NCBI GenBank assembly: GCA_030704615.1
Contig: CM060732.1
Span: forward strand, 73,637,053-73,701,052
DNA: 64,000 nucleotides
DNA from: Takakia lepidozioides
Taxonomy: Eukaryota; Streptophyta; Takakiopsida; Takakiales; Takakiaceae
Reading direction: 5' to 3'
The position numbers and the translations under genes were made by a program. Shown here piece after piece: positions 34,037 through 44,200 of the stretch; position 1 is the stretch's first letter; every line of letters starts with the position of its first letter. The notes below the pieces were generated by a model. That model ran no database searches. It saw only the letters and a program-made list of their open reading frames with translations, and was not told the DNA's origin.

Positions 34037-37000
34037 GAAAGGATGTTTTCTTGGAAAGATGCTAGGTATTGCTTCATTCATTGATCTGTGTAGCTACTCA
34101 GACCATCCACCATTTCTTGATAGTGGGGTCTACCCGGCATAGGTAGGAAGTCAGCCCACAATTGCACTTGACTGAAGGGGTGATTTTTTACTGATTCTGG
34201 TGACAGTGGATGGAAATCAGAGTGTTGTCCTAATTCTGGGTTTGGGTGGTGGAGCTTCTCCAAAGCTTGAAGATGGAAGTGAATACGAATTTTAATGAGC
34301 TTGATGAAAGGGGCAGCCCTGTGCACAAGTTTGTTCAACATCTTAAATTTGGACATGTTTGTTTGTTTCTCGTGGTGTGGCTTTGGATGGAGCCCTTGAC
34401 TCACAACAGCAGGACTTCTAGACATTACCCTGAGTCCTTCCACTTCTTCACTGCTTGTAGAGGCGAGTCTCTGTGGATCAGAAGACCATAAATGGAGATG
34501 CTAGTGCAATTGGTAAGTAAAGCAGATGAGCGGTCAGCTGGGGAACAAGTTGTACAAGAATCAAAGGCAACTGACAAGGAGCTGTGCAACAAAGACAAGG
34601 CAACTTCAATGGACTCCTTGAGCACTTCTGTTGGAGGAGGCAAAGCCTGCTGGAGTGAGGGAGGGGTGCAGTCAGATCACATCCGGAGGCAGGTACAAGC
34701 CAAAGTTGTGTTTATCCAAGGCGAGACCACAATTCTCTACTCAGAGCAGTGTGAGTTGCATACTGATCTATCATATTATTTTGACCCTCTTAATTATTAA
34801 CTATGATGGCCCAGAGGCCCCATACATCAGTTTGGAATGTTTCGAGTGGTGCAGCTGTTATCTTGCACTCTTACTTTTCGGGGTGCTGTACAGACTGCTG
34901 GTGGCCAGATTCCCAAAGAGCTTGCACCTTATCTATGGACAGCAGGTGATGATGAGGTGGCCATTGTTGGGATTGCATTTGGAGGTGCTGGTGAGCAAGC
35001 TGGATGCTGGTTTGAAGGAGATGAATGCAATGCAACTCGATGAAAAGAAGTGCTTTCACCAGGAACAGTTTCACCTTCAATCAGTGCGGGTATCCTAATC
35101 TCTTGCTCGTTAGAAACAGCTCCATTCTGGCTGAGGAGAAGCTCGATTCATTGAAAAGGATTCATGCTCGCAAGAGGTAGGGCACATTTAAATTTCAGAC
35201 ATGGTATACATCAAATACAAGGCAAGTCTCCCGATTCCATAAGCAGTGATACATCAAGTATATATTATAACGCCATTTTGAATGAAATGATGGTGCAGAC
35301 AAGTCTGCTTCTGGTACCAATTTGGCTTATAGAGACAATGGCGGATATGCTTCTTCCAGCAACATGCGACTGCAAGAAGGAACCTCCTTCTTCGACCTAT
35401 TTCACCCTGTTTTTCCATATCATCAAGCACCTCAACCATGACCACAGCTTCTGGAAGAGGAACAAGAGAGGGAGTCCACAATGCCTCTTCTGGCACTTCT
35501 GGGTATGTGAAGATACTTTGTGAGGCAGGCAGACTGAAAGATAAGACTTTAAACCAAGGAGGCATTTCAGCAGATTCAGATACGTATGTCTGTCTCTTAC
35601 GTAAGTGCATCAAGATGAAAGGCCTTGAAGCTGGAAAGCAGGTGCACACTCACATTATCCAAAGTGGATTTTTTTCTACTCAACACCCTTGTCAACATGT
35701 ATGTTAAGTGCGGGAGCATCATGGATGCTCACCAAGTGTTCAACAGAATGCCTCAACCATCTTTGATCACGTGGAATGTAATGTTGGCAGGATTTACCAA
35801 GCATGGGTGTGGTACGAATGCTTTGGAGACCTATGAGCAAATGATGGGGGAAGCCCAACCACATCACATTCCTTTGCGTTTGCAATGTGTGTGCAAGCCT
35901 GGGAGCTCTAGAAAAGGGGAAAGAGGTCTGTGGTGACATCGTCAAAGCTGGAATTGTACCAGATGTCATTCTGAACACTGCCCTGGCGGACAGGTATGCC
36001 AAATGTGGGTGCATTGTCAGACCTATATGCACAGCAAGGGTACGGGATGGAGGCTTTAGAGATCTAGGAGCAAATGTTGCGCAAGGAATGAAGCCCAACC
36101 ACATCACATTTGTTTGTGTTTGCAATGCGTGTGCAAGCCTGGGAGCTCTGGAAAAGGGGAAAGAGGTCTGTGGTGACATCGTCCAAGCTGGAATTGTACC
36201 AGATATCATTCTGAACACTGCCCTGGTGGACAAGTATGCCAAATGTGGGTGCATTGTCAGACCTGCAATTGTACAAAATGTCATTCAGAACAATACCCTT
36301 GTGGACATGTATGAAGGGAGTTTTCGACAGTAAGGCTAAACGAGATGTGGTGTCGTGGAGTGCGATGATTGCAGGATATGCACAGCAAGGGTGTGGGATG
36401 GAGGCTTTGGAGACCTAGGAGCAAATGATGTGCGAAGGGGGTGAAGCCCAACCACATCACATTTGTTTGTGTTTGCAAGGCGTATGCAAGCCTGGCAGCT
36501 CTGGAAAATGGGAAAGAGGTCCGTGGTGACATCGCCAAAGCTGGAATTGTACCTGATGTCATCCTGAACACTGCCCTGGTGGACATGTATGCCAAATGTG
36601 GGTGCATTAAGGATGCAATGGGAGTTAAATTTCAACACCATGGCTGAACAGATGTGGTGTCGTGGAACGCGATGCTTGCAGGGGTATGCACAGCAGGATG
36701 GGGGATGGAGGCTTTGGAGACCTATGAGCAAATGATGGGGGAAGGGGTGAAGCCACATCACATTTGTGTGCGTTTGCAGTTCGTGTGCAAGTCTGGCAGC
36801 CCTCGAAAAGGACAAAGAGGTGCATGGTTGCATCGCCAAAGCTGAAATTGTACCAGATGTCATTCTGAACAATACCCTCGTGGACATGTATGCCAAATGT
36901 GGGTGCATCAAGGATGCGGAGGGAGTGTTTGACAGTATGGCTGAACGAGATTTGGTGTCATGGAATGCCATGCTTGCAGAATATGCACAGCAGGGGCGCG

Positions 37001-37200
37001 GGATAGAGGCCTTGGAGACCTATGAGCAAATGATGGGTAAGGGGTGAAGTCCAACCACATCACGTTTGTGTGCGTTTGCAATGCTTGTGCAAGCCTGGCA
37101 GCCCTGGAAAAGGGCAAAGGGTGCATGGTGACATCATCAAAGCTGGAATTGTACCAAATGTCATTCTGGACACTGCCCTGGTGGATATGTATGCGAAATG
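29974..37200 (+). repeat. array of ~300-bp PPR-triplet repeats
   Basis: The string GTGGACATGTATGCCAAATG or close variants recurs at about 29974, 30733, 31031, 31314, 31755, 31999 and 33119, and in copy C at about 35990, 36228, 36580, 36885 and 37182. Many intervals are close to 300 bp, one PLS triplet of roughly 100 codons. Neighbouring units are similar in nucleotide sequence, not just in protein motif. Partial units and frame breaks suggest expansion by unequal exchange after selection was lost. Confidence 0.7.
34037..35429. other. spacer between PPR copies B and C
   Basis: 34231-34395 is nearly identical to 37668-37835 downstream of copy C, so it belongs to the duplicated unit. Frames at 34492-34800 and 34837-35098 look moderately coding-like (for example GGQIPKELAPYLWTAGDDEV), but I recognise no family. 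They may be fragments of another gene caught between the copies. Confidence 0.4.
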
Positions 37201-37665
37201 TAGGTGCATTGAGGATGCAAAGGGAGTATTTGACAATGTGGTTGAATGAAGTGTGGTGTCGTGGAATCCGATGATCACAGGATATGCCCAGCATGGTTGT
37301 CATAGGGAGGTCCTGCAATTATTTGAAGGAATGCAAAAGAATGGCTTGAAGCTGGACAATATCACCTTTATATGTGTTCTCTCCGCATGTAGCCACACTG
37401 GCCTACTGAATGAAGGAAGACGCTACTTTCATGGTGTCACCCTGCCAGTAAAGCACTTTGGCTGCATGGTGGACCTTCTGGACGTGCGGGACAACTACAT
37501 GAGGCAAGGTACCTGATTAATAAAATGCGAATCAATCCAGATGTTGTGGTGTGGAAGGCCTTGCTTGGTGCCTGCAAAATCCATGGCAATGTGGAAATGG
37601 ATGAATGTGTGGCAACATCTATCCTCAAGTGGGATGAACAGGATGTCGCGACTTATGTGTTGCTA
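35430..37665 (+). pseudogene. PPR-DYW gene lacking its DYW domain (copy C)
   Basis: Begins like copy B (ATGACCACAGCTTCTGGAAG) and carries the same N-terminal unit, KCIKMKGLEAGKQVHTHIIQ, then about seven degenerate PPR triplets in shifting frames. The last repeats (GYAQHGCHREVLQLFEGMQK) and the E region (NPDVVVWKALLGACKIHGN) are present. At about 37665 the sequence jumps to text found at 34231 after copy B, so the C-terminal part of the E region and the whole DYW domain are missing. Frameshifts and loss of the domain make it a pseudogene. Confidence 0.78.
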
Positions 37666-39814
37666 TAATTCTGGGTTTGGGTGGTGGAGCTTCTCCAAAG
37701 CTTGAAGATGGAAGTGAATACGAATTTTAATGAGCTTGATGAGAAGGGCAGTCATGTGCACAAGTTTGTTCAGCATCTTAAATTTGGACATGTTTGTTTG
37801 TTTCTCGTGGTATGGCTTTGGATGGAGCCCTTGACGAACTTGCATGAATATTGTCAAAAGCTAGCCTTAACCCACCAAGATCCAATCCCACGGTGGATGC
37901 TTGAAAGTTCATATAGTGAATGTAAGGGTATTTGGGTATGTTGTTATTGATTGATGCGGCTTGTGAAAATTGAACATTGAAATGCAGATCTGCCATTTTT
38001 CTTCCAGAAAAAACAAAACACGAGATCTCTGCATGTAACACCGTGGGGATGACCCACCATTTTTTTGTGAAAAAATGAACTTAGTTCTCAAAATTCGTTG
38101 CTAGTAGTGCGGAGCAACGCGAAGCCTTAGTATAATCAAAACACCATATGATCACATGAATGAGTAATGGGTGTATTAGTTAGCAGGTAGTGAATTATAA
38201 ATCTTATAATAAAGATGTTGTAGGTTCAAACTCCTCCAAGTACAATCAAATGGATATGATGACCCTAGGGTTAATAGGCGAGCTAGGGATAGCACGTAAC
38301 ACACTAGATAGGTTGCCACGTGGTTTATTATTATTATTATTATTATAAAGATGTATTATGCCACGTGTCACAATGCAGAGCGACGTGGCGTCTGACATAT
38401 ATATTTTTAAATTAAAATTTAATTGCGCCTCGCCACGTAGCGCGGCAGCGGCGACTGCAGTATGGTATATATGACTTCAGTAAGAGATATCACTTGGTTC
38501 ATCTAACTATTCATTGGAATTCAACCCTCATCAACATGTCAACTCATCTTTTTTTTTAGAATGCATGGGATAGTTGTTTCCTTGACGATAGGGATTTTAA
38601 TTAAGGAGACTAGGGCTCAAACAATCATGCAGAGTATAGTAAGAATAAGAATGTCATTGATTGTGATTCTTAAGAACATGTGCTTTGTAAGTTCATGTTG
38701 CTTGTATACTAAACCTAGATATTTTTTGCTCAGACTTCATATTTGTTGTGTTTTTTCGCATGGTGGTTTTATGAGCAGTCCAACCTAAAAATGAAAAGCA
38801 TGATATGGTTATCTTGAGTAAACCTCAGATGTCTTTTTCAGATATGCTATGATCTTCTATGAAACTTGAGCTTGACATTGGTTACTCACTCTCTCATAAT
38901 TTTACATATTATCTGTTAGAAAACTTTAACTGAATTAAAGGCGCAATTTGTAGGTTTTGAGGTGCAGCTATTGTCCCATTGTTCTTGAAACTGCATGATA
39001 CTAATGCAAGCAAGCTCTTGTTCTATTTCAGGTGTGGTGCTATAACATCTTTGTGAAGCAACAATTTGGTATTTTCAGTTTGTGTATGACATGGCTTAGA
39101 TGTACTAGTGTCAGAGGTAAAAGATCTAAATAGTTGGTAGTCTTTATAGCTTCTGTAGTGTATGCACTTATACATATAAATTTTTTTGGACAAAGCTTCC
39201 ACGTAGTGCAATGCACCTAATTGAAGTGCCTAAAGTTGCGTATGATTAGTATAGCAATTGTGGTGTATTGACAAGTATTGTACGGGAAAGTCAATTTCCT
39301 GAATTTTCAGAGTTATCTATAGCTTGAGAGATTAGGAGAGGTCAAGAAACTGATAGAAGGGTTTGTCTAGAAGATGACCGCAACATGACAACGAAGCTCT
39401 TTTCTGAGGCCACTTTTTGGGAATTGAAATACAACAACATCACGTTGATCTCTTTTATAATAGATGCGAATTATTTAGAGAGCAAAGAGTTCATGGAGTC
39501 TATGGCCTAAAGTGAGCCATCATGGTTTAGAGTAGGGCCAATGCTTATTATGGATTTGTTTATGAAGCCAAAACATTTGCACTATATAATGTTTGTCACT
39601 ATTTCTGGTTTGAATCCTAATGAATTTTCTGTATTTTGGATTTATTAGTATGCACACAAACTTGTATAATAACGCACCAAAAAATTGTCTAACCATTTTT
39701 ATCCGAGATTTTAATTTTATCCTTCACAAACCCAACACCGCATTTGAGTCACTTCACTCGTTCATGACAACCAACCACTTTATCTTACATTCCAGGGATC
39801 TACAAGAGAACCTG
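37666..39814. other. AT-rich intergenic region with hairpin and microsatellite
   Basis: 37668-37835 repeats the sequence at 34231-34395. A hairpin, TTCGTTGCT (38094-38102) with AGCAACGCGAA (38113-38123), is followed by GCCTTAGT and could be a decayed Helitron-like end. A (TTA)n run lies at about 38322-38346. Between 38.4 and 39.8 kb the DNA is AT-rich and short frames show no domain. Confidence 0.45.
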
Positions 39815-39826
39815 GCTCTGATACCA
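39815..39826 (-). promoter_or_regulatory. retrotransposon primer-binding-site-like sequence
   Basis: On the minus strand the sequence reads TGGTATCAGAGC, the standard site complementary to the 3' end of initiator Met-tRNA in plant LTR retrotransposons. It lies near gag fragments but on the wrong side: downstream of the minus-strand gag piece. The element is therefore rearranged or this is a separate remnant. Confidence 0.5.
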
Positions 39827-40057
39827 ATCAAACCTCTTATGGAAAGTGCTTAACAACTAAGCCACCTCTGAGCAAGATAACCTCCCAACCTAGAGACCTC
39901 TCTTGCTGCTTGCCAAAGAGTATAGGAATCCTCTTGGTGCTAAGTCTGCCTTGCTCTCTCTCAAGACTCTGAGTAACCACACCTGATCATCATGCTTCCT
40001 ATGGCTACCTGTATTTGTGTTCTCTCTGTGTTTCCCTCCTAGATTGAGCACCAGATC

Positions 40058-40402
40058 CCTGACAATGCAATTTTTTGTCATCTTCGTACATCAAAGCTAG
40101 TTCTATTACATCTTGCAAGGATTCACTTCTAGCTTTCTGGACATCAGGTCTAATTTCATCTTTAAGACCCTGTACAAAGAAAACAAGCTGTATCGCATCA
40201 GTGACATCCTTGGGCAACTTTAAGGTATGCTCGCGATACTTACCTGCATATGCCTGAACACTTAAGGTTCCATGTCTGAGATACCTCCACAACTGTATGT
40301 TTCGGCCTTCTTCGTTTGGTGGTACAAAGTTGGTCTCGAATACCGTCGAAACTCTATCCATGTGACGGGAAGTTTTGCATCAGCCTCCAACTTCCTCCAC
40401 CA
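40058..40402 (-). pseudogene. LTR-retrotransposon gag fragment, left arm of palindrome
   Basis: The minus frame (40361-40005) gives VFETNFVPPNEEGRNIQLWR, SVQAYAGKYREH, then LPKDVTDAIQLVFFVQGLKD and SLQDVIELALMYED. This is a Retrotrans_gag-type capsid segment, probably from a Ty3-type element. It lacks the N-terminal part, the nucleocapsid finger and pol. The same segment occurs inverted at 40553-40884. Confidence 0.75.
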
Positions 40403-40884
40403 CAATATACAGGTACGGAGTCAATTCGTACAGTTGATGCGGTAAAGCAATGGCTCTCCAAATTCGAGTAGTACTTTCGCCTATGTGGCATTGAGACCGA
40501 TGAAGTGAAGATTTCAAACGTGGTGGTGTAGCTGTACGACGCGGCACATCGTTGGTGGAGGAAGTTGGAGGCTGATGCAAATCTTCTCGTCACATGGACA
40601 AAGTTTCGGATGGTATTCGAGACCAACTTTGTACCACCAAACGAAGAAGGCCGAAAAATATAGTCGTGGAGGTATCTGAGACAGGGAACTTTAAGCGTTC
40701 AAGCATATGCAGATAAATATCGGGAGCATCCCTTAAAGTTGCCCAAGGATGTCACTGATGCGGTACAACTTGTTTTCTTTGTACAAGGTCTTAAAGATGA
40801 AACTATATCCAATGTCCAGAAAGGTGCAAGATGCAATAGAACTAGCTTTGATGTACCAAGATGGCAAAAAATTGCATTGTCAGG
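40403..40884 (+). pseudogene. LTR-retrotransposon gag fragment, loop and right arm
   Basis: The + strand reads an N-terminal gag part (AVKQWLSKFE, stop, YFRLCGIETDEVKISNVVV, stop, LYDAAHRWWRKLEADANL), then WTKFRMVFETNFVPPNEEGR and LPKDVTDAVQLVFFVQGLKD. Several in-frame stops and a late frameshift break it. From 40553 on, it is the inverted counterpart of 40058-40402. The ~150-bp loop holds the only copy of the N-terminal gag part. Confidence 0.75.
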
Positions 40885-41299
40885 TATTCCAGTAGCCAGA
40901 GATGCTCGAACCAATCAGAACGATTTAAAAAAAAGATGGCGGGTCCTACGTTTTCCCAAAGGGTGATTTTAGCGGGGTCCCTCTCTACCCGCCCCTGTTG
41001 GGGAGGATGCTTGAGGTTTAGAGTTTAGAGCAGAATTCTGGACAGACGAGAGATCTGACCCCTCAAAACCCATTGGAGTTCACCTTGATAAACCTGAAAT
41101 TCTCCTCACCGTTGCAGAATTGCAAGTGAAATTGTGGGCTGCTCATCCTTGACTGATCACCTTGGGCGACCTCCCCCTGGGTACAATGAGCTAGAAGCAA
41201 AAAATCTCTGAAAACTACGGTGGAATTTGGGGGAAGGTGGTGAATTGCAGATTCTCCGTGTTGTAAGATTCTCTTCTCTTTCTTTTTGTCTGTCTGGCT
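40885..41299. other. 5' flank of the ARM/BTB gene
   Basis: No gene is seen between the gag palindrome and the proposed first ATG at 41300. The promoter and 5' UTR of the ARM/BTB gene should lie here. The retroelement remnant therefore sits within about 420 bp of that gene's start. Confidence 0.4.
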
Positions 41300-44200
41300 A
41301 TGCCGCAGCAAGTCCATCGGAGTGGGGGACGCAATAGCAGTGCAGCGGGGCGAGATTCTGAGCGCTTGCAACAGTTGATTGTGCGTATGCGTGCGGCCTT
41401 GCAGCTCGGCTTGCGCTCCACGTCTTTGTGGGTGCTTATTCACACCCTTGAATTTCCTCAGTCTCTACTCTCACCTTCCGTCGGTGTGTGCCGGTCTCCC
41501 TTGGTTGTTTCTCTATCCTTCGCGCCCCTTTTTTAGCTGTTACCGCACCGGTGTTCAATTTTTTAAAGGGGAGGATGGGATGCCAGGCGAAAGGAGGGAG
41601 GTCAAAAATGGTGCAACACAGATGCAGAGGTGCAGGGGCAGGCTGTGCGGGCCATAGCCGCTTTTGTGGCAGCATTGCCCAGGCATCCGTTTCCCATCCT
41701 CACTGTGCAGGTATTGGCTTCTCTGGATCCATGACTTTCCCATTTGAACTCGGAATCTATCGTCTATAGCTGCTGACGAAGGACTGGAAGGGTGGTCGAC
41801 ACGCGAGCCTGAGTTAGGTTTTTTCTGTGTAATGGAATCAAGATAAAACAATGTTGAATTTTCCAAAAAGTTTAGGGAGCGATGGCAGTTGCCATGTTTA
41901 TTTGTAGTTCCAGCTAACCCACAATGTTTGCACAAGCAGTTCACAAGCCGGAGTACATGAGAACTTGCAGATCCTAGAAACCCTTGCAAATGGATTGAAG
42001 ATCAGCACCTGTTTACTTTATTCAGCTATCCTGATTTTATCCACTAGTTTTCTTTCTGGTTATTTGGCTGTCTTTACATTACAGACAGTCAACAATCAGA
42101 TGGCACAGCTGACCTGTAACGTGGGTCATCTTCCTTTTGGACGAGTAGTTTTGAAATTTTCCTCTGAGAATGTGGAAATCTTGTCCAGTAACCTTGATTT
42201 GCAAGCTAAATGCCCTGAAAGCTTACACATGGGTACCTGCCACAGACTGCGGTGGAGGAGGCAGTGGCAGCATTGGAAAGCCTCTTGGGTGCAGAGCAGG
42301 AGGCAGTATACAGGCAGGCAGCTGCGGCAAGCGCAGGGCTGGCAACAGCCACGAGGGGCAGCATGCTGCTGCAGTTGGTGCGACCTCTGGCAGGTCTGCT
42401 GGAGCCCTCCAAGGCTGCCGTTGCAGCAGCCTCTGCATCCACAGCTTTGCAGAGCATTCTTGCAGCAGTGAAGCCGCGACGTGGGAATCATGGGTTGACA
42501 AGGGTGGATGATCCAGTTTGGAAAATCCTAGAAGAGGCGGATGTGTTGGGCAACATTGCAAGCCGGTTACAGTCAGGAGGAAGTTTTGACAAACATACTG
42601 GAGTGGCAGAGTGTGCAGAGGTACTGGCTTTGATCCTGGAACGCTGGCCGGTAGCACGGTTTAGGGTGGGACGTCTGCAGTCAGTCAGAATTGCTCTGTT
42701 AACACTGGGCAGAAGCAGCAGCGAGTTCATGGCAATTGCTGGGCTGCGAGCATGTTGTGCTTTGGGTACATTTCGTTTTCTTTGCATTTACCCCAACTTT
42801 CACTGTTGCGGCTTGGTTCATTGTATATGATGTGTGTGGGATGCTATCCGTGTGCAGTCAATATTCAATCTTATCCAGGGGCTTCTCATTTTTATAATAA
42901 TTTGGATCATTATTAGAACCTCTGGAGGGCCGTTAACAGTGTGAAAGGAAACAGCGCTTTGTGCAGGCGTAGCAATGCTTCTACTACAAAGTGGGGAGGC
43001 TTTATGGGTTACGGTGGCACATTGTCTTCATTCCTCCAATCCTTCCCTTGTACGAGTGGAGGCATTGCGTTTTCTTTCTGTCCTTGGGGTATGTACACAT
43101 AGACAACCCTTTCTCATTGACGTGTACCCAACTGTACCTACGTCAACATTATCGCTGTTCTCGTTACTCTCTAGCATTAGTGTTGTATTCTAAATGCTTG
43201 CATTTGAGTTACAGCCCTCTGTTGACTTTAGCACTTCCTTCTTGCAGAATGTACTCATAAGACCTTTGCCGTAGCCTTGTGGCCATAGACCCTGCTCCCA
43301 GTTTGGGCAGAACAAGAGGGAACAGACACGACCTTTCTGAGGGACTCACTCCAGTAGTGGGACTTACCTTGGTATAAAGAATTGGTTCGGACTTTCCAGA
43401 TTTCCTCTAGAAAACTTTTCACACAAGCATCAATCTGTTGTTGTGAGCTGCCCAGCAATTAGACCCCAACAGGGCCAGGGCTTTAGGCTCAGTCTTGAGA
43501 TTTTGAAAGTTGGTGAACAGAGATGCAGGGACTATGTTCTTGATGGTCCTGAAAAGGGTCACTCTCTCATGAGAATACCCCGGACATTGTATCAGAACAC
43601 AGATATTGTCTTCAGGCTGCCCACACATGGGGCATTGACATCTCGTTTTCCTCTCCGCATCTGTTTATTATTTAAAGGTAGACTCCCCACCCTGAGTTTA
43701 AACTTAAGTCTAGTCCCAAGGGTAGGTAGGCTCTTCAGATTATCCTTTAAGGTCCTCATCCATGTCACAAACTGGAAACAAGTAAGGGAAGTTTTATGCC
43801 TAACTTTGTTACACAGAATGTACTCATAAGACGTTGTTTAACTTTGTTACACAGAGAGTGTTACATAGCATGTGAAAGCTAGACAACGAAACATCAAAGC
43901 GAATGTGTTGTGTTTGCCTCTTTTGGACGGCATCACAGCCTAATTTGGGCACCATCAAACTGTCTCTACCCAGATCTGCCTCCATACCTACCTTTCCTTA
44001 CTGGAAAACCAGTTTTTAGGTGTTCTTAGTGACAATCAAATGCACACTAGGTAGGCCTTTCTCACAAACAAATTTTCCTCCCCACTTTCATATCTAAGGA
44101 AGCAACAATAGAAGTAGGAAGTGCTTGACTAGTGTCTCCTTAAGGGTAACTCCTTTCCATGTAGGTACAAGCTCATAGATTCTTCAACCCATTCAGAGCA

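Noticed and set aside
39400-39640. Ty1-copia integrase or RNase H tail
   Set aside because: A KPKHLHYI-like string recalls a copia C-terminus, but no other motif supports it and stops are frequent.
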